Positions 14,879 to 20,139 of a stretch of 20,139 nt of DNA are shown here, in pieces. The stretch's first letter is position 1, and each line of letters opens with the position of its first letter. Origin of the DNA: JACQXM01 sp964569425 (GTDB lineage Bacteria > Planctomycetota > Phycisphaerae > UBA1845); assembly GCA_964569425.1 (NCBI GenBank), contig CAZMVD010000070.1:1-20139 (forward strand), in the 5' to 3' direction. The notes under the pieces were generated by a model. That model saw only the letters and a program-made list of their open reading frames with translations, searched no databases and was not told the origin of the DNA. The position numbers were made by a program, and so were the translations under genes.

Positions 14879-15703
14879 TCACGGCTGCGCTTCGTCAACG
14901 CCGTCGTCAGATTCTTCGTCGTCCACCGGCTCGATCGTGCCGTCTTCATTCACACGCACCCGCTGCAGGCGCCGCAGATCGGCGGGCAATTCATCCGGAG
15001 AAATGGGCGTGGGGGTGATGGTCGTCGGCTGAACCACTGGCGCGGCAGGCGGTTCCGGCGGCGGGGGGGGAGCGGCAGAGAAGCGCACGACGGTGAACGT
15101 GTCATCCAACCGCTCAAGCCGCTCTCGCGCCAACAGATGGTAAGGCAACGTGGCCAGGGCAGGATGCTCGACCACCGCTTTCAACTGATCGCGCGCCGTT
15201 TCCTTGTGAGCGATCGACCCGTCGATGGCGAATTCGTTTTCCGCCACCGTGGCCAGCCCCAGCCGCGCCGTTCCCTGGGCGACGGGGTTATTGCCGAATC
15301 GTGCCAGCAGTTGCTCAAACGCCGACTTGGCCCGATCGTTCAGATTTCCATCCGGCGGAAGCGGAACCTCCTGCGCCAGGCGCAGCGATTGCAGTCCCTG
15401 ATCGATCAACGCCGACATCACGAACGACGGGTCGGACGAATCCCGCAGCAGCGCCGCGAGCTTGTCCAGCGACTGTTTGCCGTCCTCAACGTTCTCGTAG
15501 GTCAGCGCTACCTTCTGTTTCCACGCTTCTTCAAGGCTTGCCGCCCGCGTGCGCATGGTCAACGTTACCGTCACCGCGACCGCGACCACCACCAGCACGA
15601 CAATGCTCAGTCGCTTGCCGTTTCGATCGAGGTACTCACGCGCTACCTCCAGGGCGTGCGCCAGATCATTCTCTTTCAGTTCGTGACGTCGATCCGCTCT
15701 CAT
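14879..15703 (-). CDS. Single-pass membrane protein, YfgM/TPR-like helical domain
   Basis: This 274-residue protein begins MRADRRHELKENDLAHAL, an opening I associate with planctomycete tetratricopeptide-like membrane proteins. A cytoplasmic N-terminus of about 31 residues precedes one membrane span at 32-50, and a helical region (about 58-205) with TPR-like spacing, including ARLGLATVAENEFAIDG, follows outside the membrane. After that comes a proline-rich linker (six prolines in SAAPPPPPEPPAA) and an acidic tail ending DDGVDEAQP. The layout resembles YfgM-type periplasmic chaperone partners, but sequence identity is not obvious to me. ATG at 15703 is chosen because AAGGAA lies just upstream; a longer frame from 15829 adds an arginine-rich stretch with no support. 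The lipoprotein gene follows after 13 bases. Confidence 0.72.
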   Translation of the reverse strand: MRADRRHELKENDLAHALEVAREYLDRNGKRLSIVVLVVVAVAVTVTLTMRTRAASLEEAWKQKVALTYENVEDGKQSLDKLAALLRDSSDPSFVMSALIDQGLQSLRLAQEVPLPPDGNLNDRAKSAFEQLLARFGNNPVAQGTARLGLATVAENEFAIDGSIAHKETARDQLKAVVEHPALATLPYHLLARERLERLDDTFTVVRFSAAPPPPPEPPAAPVVQPTTITPTPISPDELPADLRRLQRVRVNEDGTIEPVDDEESDDGVDEAQP

Positions 15704-15757
15704 GGTTTCCTTCGATCGGCCTGAGGCCCTTTGAATCTCCCGTTCGCTCCGCTTCCT

Positions 15758-15791
15758 CGGAATCCCACGGCTCACCCCATGGAGGATTCCG
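15758..15791 (-). promoter_or_regulatory. Inverted repeat upstream of the membrane-protein gene
   Basis: CGGAATCC (15758-15765) is repeated as its exact reverse complement GGATTCCG (15784-15791), 18 bases apart, 55 bases before the start at 15703. An 8-base arm with this spacing could be a leader hairpin or an operator. The repeat is certain; function is unknown. Confidence 0.3.
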
Positions 15792-16306
15792 GAAACAGGG
15801 CCGGCCCTCCCCAACCTCTGTCCACCCATCGAACGCGGACCGCGCTCTCACGAGGACTATCGAAGCATCGGCAGGTGAAGGTGCCGTCGTCACCGAGCCG
15901 CGCTTGCCCGCGAACCCATGGGGCCATTCGGCCAGGGTCTGGCCAAATTCAACTACGAAGCGCACTTTCCGCCGACCGCTTGGCCTGATAACCAAGCCGC
16001 TGCCGAGAACTTCCAGTCTAAGTAGCCTCCATCGCCCCGTCAAATGGCCGATCGGCGGTTTGCGGGGTCGCGGGGCCGCTAGCAAACAGAATCAACCTCG
16101 TGGCGCGGCCAGGAGCCCTGCCGCGTTGGGTCTGCTGACCCGCCAACCGCCGATTCCCACACGACGAACCCGTGTCCGTGGTCGCCATTTGCGGCTTATC
16201 AATACTGGCGATGCATTCGCGCGGCTCTTCAGGTCGGCTGGTCTCGCCATTCCTGCGTAAACCTCAAGTGGCGCGGCCGGCCCTCGGTGGCCGATGAATG
16301 ATTTTA

Positions 16307-16312
16307 TATAAT
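16307..16312 (+). promoter_or_regulatory. Perfect -10 box (TATAAT) for the small-protein gene
   Basis: TATAAT lies in a short AT-rich patch (ATTTTATATAAT, 16301-16312) within otherwise GC-rich DNA, 45 bases before the chosen start at 16357. No good -35 is present at 17 bases upstream (CGGTGG region), so it is either an extended or activator-dependent promoter, or chance. Confidence 0.38.
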
Positions 16313-16356
16313 CCCGTGTTGACCGCGTTATGGTCCGACCTGACGCTGGAGATTTG

Positions 16357-16608
16357 ATGATGAACAGTCCGCGACGACGATTGATGTCGACATTATTGGC
16401 GGGTGGCGCGATCTACTCCTCATCGTATCTGAAATGCCTGCCAGAAGACTATTTCGCATCCGCCGGTCGTACGATCGCCGTGGGGGTTACGAACGATATC
16501 ATAACCGCCGTCTTTGTGATTCCGCTCTATGAAGCACTGGGGCTGGTTCCGCCCAGCAACAACGGCGACGGCACCACCGACGGTGCAGGCACCACCGACG
16601 GCGGCTGA
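16357..16608 (+). CDS. Small predicted exported or membrane protein with Gly/Thr/Asp-rich tail
   Basis: From ATG 16357 the protein has 83 residues. Basic MMNSPRRRLM is followed by a hydrophobic STLLAGGAIYSSSYL, then CLPEDYFASAGR, a second hydrophobic stretch (TAVFVIPLYEALGLVPP) and a hydrophilic tail NNGDGTTDGAGTTDGG with two copies of GTTDG. The start has GGAG at 16348-16351, five bases upstream; an ATG at 16330 lacks one. The N-terminal part looks like a signal anchor, so the protein is probably at or beyond the membrane. I do not recognise the family. The TATAAT at 16307 and the good ribosome binding site support real expression. A lone Cys in KCLPED might make a disulphide or be a lipid site, but no lipobox is evident. 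Confidence 0.6.
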   Translation: MMNSPRRRLMSTLLAGGAIYSSSYLKCLPEDYFASAGRTIAVGVTNDIITAVFVIPLYEALGLVPPSNNGDGTTDGAGTTDGG

Positions 16609-16691
16609 GATTCCACACCGGGTTCTCGCCGCGCGCCCTTGCGTTTCACAACCATGAGTACCTGCGCAATCATGTTGCGCCCACCTCCGCC

Positions 16692-16720
16692 TTTACGCTG
16701 ACTTTGCCCATCGCTAGACT
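16692..16720 (+). promoter_or_regulatory. Possible sigma-70-like promoter of recJ
   Basis: TTTACG (16692-16697) and TAGACT (16715-16720) are separated by 17 bases. Each matches consensus at four of six positions. It lies about 60 bases before the TTG start of recJ. No terminator is seen between the small gene and recJ, so read-through is also possible. Confidence 0.28.
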
Positions 16721-16780
16721 CATCCGCCGCGGCGCAGCCATTCCGGAGCCATGGCCGGCGCCCACGGAAGGAGCCGGACT

Positions 16781-18520
16781 TTGGCGAAGCAATGGATCGT
16801 GCCGCCCCCCTCCGAACTGCGCGTCGAGGCCGCCGCGCGTTGGAACGTCACGCCAATTGTCGCACAGCTCCTGCTCAATCGCGGCCTGACGCCCGAACAG
16901 CCCAGCGCATCGTTCCTTTCCCCTTTGCTCAAGGATCTCCATGCTCCTGAATCAGTGCCCGGTGCCGCAGACGCCGCCGCACGGATCGCCCAGGCCATCC
17001 TTGACCGTAAGAAAATCGTCATCTACGGCGACTACGACGTAGACGGCACCACCGCGGTGGCCATCCTCTGGCACCTGTTGCGCGCCGCCGGCGCCGAACC
17101 GTCGTTCTACGTGCCTCACCGCGTGGAGGAAGGCTACGGGCTGAACCTCGACGCCGCCCGCAAGCTCGCGGACGACGGCGCCGAGCTGATCATCAGCGTG
17201 GACTGCGGCATCACCGCCTGCGATGTGGCCGACCTGCTGCGCAACCGCGGCGTGCCGCTGATCATCACCGACCACCACGCTCCGCACGCCTCCCTGCCCG
17301 CCGCCGACGCCATCGTTCATCCCACCGTCGGCGGCACCTGCCCCAACCCCGACCTCAGCGGCGCGGGCGTCGCCTTCAAGCTCGCCTGGGCCATTGCCCA
17401 GCGGCTCGGCGGCGCCGAGCGCGTCTCGACCGAGATGCGGACGCTGCTCCTGGAACTGCTGCCCCTGGCGGCGCTGGGTACGATTGCCGACGTGGTCCCG
17501 CTTCAGGGAGAGAATCGCATCATCGCACGCCACGGCCTCCTTGCCCTGCCGCAGTCGCCGCTGGCGGGTATCCGCGCCCTGATCGAGTCGGCCGGCCTGA
17601 CGGGCAGCGCCATCAGTTGTTACGACGTGGGCTTCAAGCTCGCCCCGCGCATCAACGCCGCCGGGCGCATGGGCCACGCGCGGCTGGCCGTCGAATTGCT
17701 CACGCGTGCCGACGCAGCTCGCGCCCGGGAAATCGCCCTGTATCTCGAAGAACACAACCGCTCGCGCCAGGCGGCCGAACGCCGCATCGTTCGCCAGGCG
17801 CGCGAAATGATCGAGCGCGACCGATTGGCTGGCGACGGGCGCCGCGCCATCGTGGTGGCGTCCGAAGGCTGGCACCCCGGCGTCATCGGCATCGCCGCCG
17901 CGCGGCTGGTCGATGCGTTCCACCGCCCTGTGGTCATGATCGCGCTGCACAACGGCGAAGGGCAGGGTTCCGCCCGCGGCGTGGCGCACTTCAACCTCGC
18001 CGAAGCGCTCGCAGCGTGCGGAGAACACCTCCTCTCCTTCGGCGGACACGCCATGGCCGCAGGATTGCGCATCGCCTCCGACCGGGTCGATGGATTCGCC
18101 CGCGCCTTCGTCGAGGTGGCCAACAACCGGCTTACCGGCGACGACCTCATTCCCCGCCTGCGGCTCGATGCCGAAGTGGGACTCCGCGAGATGGACATGC
18201 CCACCGCCGAAGCCATCCTCAACCTCGGTCCCTTCGGCGTGGGCAATCCGCGACCGCGCCTCGCCACCGACTGGGTCGAGGTCGTTGGCGAGCCGCGTTG
18301 TGTCGGAAAAAACAGCGACCACCTCCAGGCCGCGTTCTGCCATGAAGGTGTCACGCTGAAGGGCATCGGCTTCGGACTCGCCGGCCACCTCGAAGATCTC
18401 AAAGAGCACCGCCGCTGTCGGCTGGCGTTTGAGCCGATCCTGAACGAATTCAACGGCCGCCGCTCCGTCGAATTGCAGATCCTCGACATGCAGTTCACGG
18501 ACCCGGCGCGGAACTTCTGA
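16781..18520 (+). CDS. recJ: Single-stranded-DNA exonuclease RecJ
   Basis: RecJ degrades single-stranded DNA 5' to 3' in recombination and mismatch repair. From the TTG at 16781 it has 579 residues, the usual length. All DHH-family motifs are present: YGDYDVDGTT at 82-91, SVDCGI at 139-144, DHHAPH at 164-169, ADVVPL at 236-241, and SFGGHAMAAG at 419-428 for the DHHA1 domain, followed by a C-terminal OB-like region. The TTG has GGAAGGAG (16766-16773) seven bases upstream. The more upstream in-frame ATG at 16751 has GGAG only two bases away, too close to act, and adds ten residues with no family likeness. Sixteen bases separate it from the next gene, which is probably co-transcribed. Identity is very firm; the start is the only doubt. 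Confidence 0.95.
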   Translation: MAKQWIVPPPSELRVEAAARWNVTPIVAQLLLNRGLTPEQPSASFLSPLLKDLHAPESVPGAADAAARIAQAILDRKKIVIYGDYDVDGTTAVAILWHLLRAAGAEPSFYVPHRVEEGYGLNLDAARKLADDGAELIISVDCGITACDVADLLRNRGVPLIITDHHAPHASLPAADAIVHPTVGGTCPNPDLSGAGVAFKLAWAIAQRLGGAERVSTEMRTLLLELLPLAALGTIADVVPLQGENRIIARHGLLALPQSPLAGIRALIESAGLTGSAISCYDVGFKLAPRINAAGRMGHARLAVELLTRADAARAREIALYLEEHNRSRQAAERRIVRQAREMIERDRLAGDGRRAIVVASEGWHPGVIGIAAARLVDAFHRPVVMIALHNGEGQGSARGVAHFNLAEALAACGEHLLSFGGHAMAAGLRIASDRVDGFARAFVEVANNRLTGDDLIPRLRLDAEVGLREMDMPTAEAILNLGPFGVGNPRPRLATDWVEVVGEPRCVGKNSDHLQAAFCHEGVTLKGIGFGLAGHLEDLKEHRRCRLAFEPILNEFNGRRSVELQILDMQFTDPARNF

Positions 18521-18536
18521 AGCGAGCCGATGCGCC

Positions 18537-19760
18537 ATGCAAACCTGGGTGACCGTCAATCCGTGGGACCTCGTGCATGAGGCGACGGCCCACGCACTGG
18601 ACTTCCTTCAGGGCGAAGTCGGCATGACCGGCGTAACTGTCTGCGCCGCCGGCGGACCGCTCGTCCAATGGCAGCGCCGCGGCGACGAATCCCGGATCTT
18701 CCGCACGCGCGGCGGGCTCTACTTTCCGCCCGACCCGCAACGCTACGCCGACACCCGCTGCAAGCCGGTGGTCTCCGACTGGGTGAAGAAGCGCGACCCG
18801 CTCGCCCGCCTGGGTGAGGCCTGCGCCGCACGCGGGCTGCGGTTGCGGGCCACGGTCTCGGCGACACGTGTCGGACGCATGGCACTTCGCCACCCGGCCC
18901 TGGCGGTCAAGAACGCCCTCGCCGCGCAATCGGAATCGGCCCTGTGCCTCTCCAACCCCGACGTGCAGGCGTTCTTGGGCGCGCTCGTGGCCGACCTCGC
19001 CGCGCGGCCCGGGGTAGCCGGCGTGGTGGTGCGCGATCTCATCTCCTGCTGGGCGGAAGCGGGGGCCGACTCGCTCGCCGCCCCCTTTGGCCTGGCACCT
19101 ACCGACCGCGCGTTGCTGGGCCTGTGTTTTTGCGAATCGTGTGTTCAGCAGGCCGGCGCCGCAGTGGATGCCGCGGCGGCGCGGCGATCGGTTCAGAACT
19201 ACCTCCAGCGCCGCGCGGCCGGCAGCATGGAGGAGGCCGTGCTCCGGCGCGCCGTGCCGGACGATCCGGTGTTACAGCGTTACCTCGCGTGGCAATCCGA
19301 AACGGCCGCCGCGCTCCTCAACCGCCTTGCCGACTCAACCAGCCTGGACCTGCATGTACTCGTCGACAGCGCGCATATTGCGATGGGCCGGGCTTTCCAG
19401 CCGTCTGTGGGACCGGCTCGCCAGCCGGTCGATGCAGAGCCCAATCCCATGACCGTCCGGTCTTCAAACGTCCTGCAGGCATCGGCAGGCCCAACGCCAC
19501 TCCCCGCCGCCATCGTCCCCATCGCCGCCTGGACTGAACTTCCCGCGGAATCGCTCGGCTCGCGGCCGCCTCTCGAAGTCGAACTCACCACGTCGCTCCT
19601 GCGTTCCAGCCCCGCTCCGGACGTGGTCGCCGGTATGCAGCGGCTCGCCGCCGTGGGCGTTTGTGCGGTCAGCGTCGCCGATTACGCGTCGCTACCCGCG
19701 AGCGCCTGGACCGCGCTCAAACAGGGCATCCGTTTCGCGCGCCGTGCCACTACCACCTGA
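18537..19760 (+). CDS. Unrecognised protein, possibly glycosidase-like barrel, with CFCESC motif
   Basis: This 407-residue soluble protein lacks signal peptide and membrane spans. Alternating strand-like (TWVTVN, TGVTVCAA, GLRLRATVSA, GVAGVVVRDL) and helical segments, a NPDVQAFLGALVADLA block at about 139-154 and then CFCESC near 197-202 resemble hypothetical glycosidase-type TIM barrels, in which 'NP.V..FL' and 'CFC..C' often occur. The acidic residue normally after the 'G.E.D' strand is not evident (VVVRDLI here), so catalysis is uncertain. Residues about 283-298 (MGRAFQPSVGPARQPVD) are encoded by two REP-like palindromes and look like an inserted loop. It starts 16 bases after recJ, so coupling by transcription is likely. 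The function is unknown. Confidence 0.62.
   Translation: MQTWVTVNPWDLVHEATAHALDFLQGEVGMTGVTVCAAGGPLVQWQRRGDESRIFRTRGGLYFPPDPQRYADTRCKPVVSDWVKKRDPLARLGEACAARGLRLRATVSATRVGRMALRHPALAVKNALAAQSESALCLSNPDVQAFLGALVADLAARPGVAGVVVRDLISCWAEAGADSLAAPFGLAPTDRALLGLCFCESCVQQAGAAVDAAAARRSVQNYLQRRAAGSMEEAVLRRAVPDDPVLQRYLAWQSETAAALLNRLADSTSLDLHVLVDSAHIAMGRAFQPSVGPARQPVDAEPNPMTVRSSNVLQASAGPTPLPAAIVPIAAWTELPAESLGSRPPLEVELTTSLLRSSPAPDVVAGMQRLAAVGVCAVSVADYASLPASAWTALKQGIRFARRATTT
19391..19430. repeat. Two tandem REP-like palindromes inside a coding sequence
   Basis: GGCT-TTCC-AGCC at 19391-19402 is followed by the perfect palindrome GACCGGCTCGCCAGCCGGTC at 19411-19430 (eight-base arms, CGCC loop). The minus-strand translation contains TGWRAGPTDGWKARP, a pattern typical of these repeats. 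They lie in frame in the gene at 18537-19760. A related copy is at 6366-6386. Confidence 0.6.
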
Positions 19761-19816
19761 GCGTCCGGCGGAGCAAGACAGAGTGTTTTTCGGCGAGTGA
19801 CGCTGTAGTGAGGGTG

Positions 19817-19861
19817 TTGTGCGGTCGCACAAAATGGCTTCGTTTTGTCATCTTTCTTTCC
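19817..19861 (+). terminator. Weak terminator-like hairpins after the recJ operon
   Basis: TTGTGC-GGTC-GCACAA (19817-19832) and the alternative ACAAAA-loop-TTTTGT (19829-19848) lie about 60-90 bases after the last stop and are followed by the pyrimidine run TCTTTCTTTCCT. The stems overlap, are short and AT-rich in the second case, so termination would be inefficient. It is a suggestion only. Confidence 0.3.
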
Positions 19862-19862
19862 T

Positions 19863-19881
19863 AGTGCCACGGCGTGGCACT
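19863..19881. repeat. Perfect palindrome, REP-like
   Basis: AGTGCCACGGCGTGGCACT has eight-base arms exactly complementary around the loop GGC. It lies in gene-free DNA downstream of the recJ operon. Whether it recurs elsewhere in the genome cannot be seen here. Confidence 0.5.
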
Positions 19882-20022
19882 CATGGTTCGGGGGCGTGCG
19901 GCGCTGCCGCGCGCCCGCGGCCGGGGGCGCTGCTGGGCGGGCGGTGCGGGGGCACCGATAGGCCGGAGAGAACAACATCGCGGGCGCGCGCTGGGAAGGA
20001 GGCGCGAACGGATCACCGGATT

Positions 20023-20057
20023 GCGGAATGCCAATTGCCAATTGCCGATTGCCGATT
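20023..20057. repeat. Tandem heptamer repeat (GCCRATT)
   Basis: Four exact-length units run at 20030-20057: GCCAATT, GCCAATT, GCCGATT, GCCGATT. A fifth, imperfect unit GCGGAAT precedes them at 20023-20029. Similar GGCAATT/GGCAATC repeats occur in gaps of several GC-rich genomes as I recall. Function is unknown. Confidence 0.6.
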
Positions 20058-20139
20058 TCGGCGTTTGGGCGTTTTTCGGCGCGAGTTCGTGCCCTACCCG
20101 TCGGCTCACCCCTCTTGCCCCACGCCTCACGCCTTCGGG

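Larger units (their letters stand above)
15704..16329. other. Long divergent region without a recognisable gene
   Basis: Frames on both strands crossing this 626-base stretch are low in family-like sequence and I recognise nothing in them. I looked for RNase P, tmRNA and SRP RNA signatures and found none. Visible structure includes the inverted repeat 15758-15791, the hairpin GGCCAG-GGT-CTGGCC at 15930-15944, and a TATAAT at 16307. Base composition is less GC-biased at its right end. It holds at least the promoters of the two flanking divergent genes. Confidence 0.45.
19761..20139. other. Gene-free right end rich in repeats
   Basis: No coding frame with family-like sequence or ribosome binding site is visible in these 379 bases. 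They hold the hairpins described at 19817, a perfect palindrome at 19863, a very GC-rich stretch of about 19886-19960, and tandem heptamers at 20030-20057, followed by a pyrimidine-biased plus strand. Confidence 0.5.

Noticed and set aside
15301..16260. A 319-codon plus-strand frame running into the divergent gap
   Set aside because: Its first half is antisense to the membrane-protein gene. The second half is Pro-, Arg- and Ser-rich and has no recognisable domain or ribosome binding site.
15704..16329. Structured RNA such as RNase P, tmRNA or SRP RNA
   Set aside because: The conserved sequence signatures of each were looked for on both strands and not found.
16952..18559. A 535-codon minus-strand open frame
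   Set aside because: It lies antisense to recJ, whose catalytic motifs are all intact on the plus strand. The minus-strand translation has no family likeness.
18556..18929. Minus-strand frames opposite the start of the unknown protein
   Set aside because: The plus-strand frame is long, spaced from recJ like an operon partner, and ordered; the minus-strand ones are shadow.
19391..20057. CRISPR array
   Set aside because: The repeats here are short palindromes and contiguous heptamers, without the regular 30-40-base spacers or 24-37-base direct repeats of an array.

Overview
The window is GC-rich, densely coded bacterial chromosome. I would place it in or near the Planctomycetota, with moderate confidence. 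The main pointers are a short membrane-anchored protein beginning MRADRRHELKEND at 15703, a start I associate with planctomycete proteins from memory, and short GGCT-TTCC-AGCC palindromes that read TGWKA-like when translated. The small TG-, GTG- and TTG-started genes and the gene content (DUF4091/GH123-like lipoprotein, POT-type transporter, reduced GspE/GspF/pseudopilin set) fit but are not diagnostic. No rRNA, tRNA, CRISPR array, insertion sequence or phage gene is visible.

Layout. (1) 1-1043, plus strand: the last 61 codons of an acyl-CoA carboxylase beta subunit, then a two-gene MntA/HepT toxin-antitoxin pair with an 11-base overlap and two small hairpins in its leader. (2) 6196-1191, minus strand: a compact type II secretion / type IV pilus-like operon, reading GspE ATPase, GspF, a divergent second GspF, then three pseudopilin-like proteins joined by start/stop overlaps. 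GspC, D, G, L and M are absent. (3) 7870-6473, minus strand: a POT/PTR2-like major facilitator transporter, perhaps preceded by a small ORF. (4) 8299-11817, plus strand: a tight operon of an AmmeMemoRadiSam protein B (MEMO1-like), SerA and a ROK-family sugar kinase. (5) 15703-11941, minus strand: a single-pass membrane protein with a periplasmic helical region, followed after 13 bases by a 974-residue predicted lipoprotein with a DUF4091/GH123-like part and a C-terminal CBM9-like domain. (6) 15704-16356: more than 600 bases without a gene. (7) 16357-19760, plus strand: a small secreted or membrane protein with a Gly/Thr/Asp tail, RecJ, and an unrecognised CFCESC protein that contains REP-like palindromes in frame. 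(8) 19761-20139: gene-free, repeat-bearing DNA.

How the genes fit together. The secretion-like operon supplies a motor ATPase, two platform-type proteins and minor pseudopilins, so it could only assemble a pseudopilus with a major pilin and secretin encoded elsewhere. The lipoprotein is a candidate polysaccharide-binding or -degrading surface protein, although the acidic pair I would expect in a GH123-type active site appears to be Ala-Ala here. SerA (serine synthesis), the ROK kinase (glucose phosphorylation) and the MEMO-like protein are co-transcribed by spacing, with no obvious pathway linking the third to the other two. I see no clear multi-gene novel defence or biosynthetic system. The best leads are the odd two-GspF cluster, the apparently active-site-depleted GH123-like lipoprotein, the REP elements captured inside a coding region, and the small GTTDG-tailed protein.
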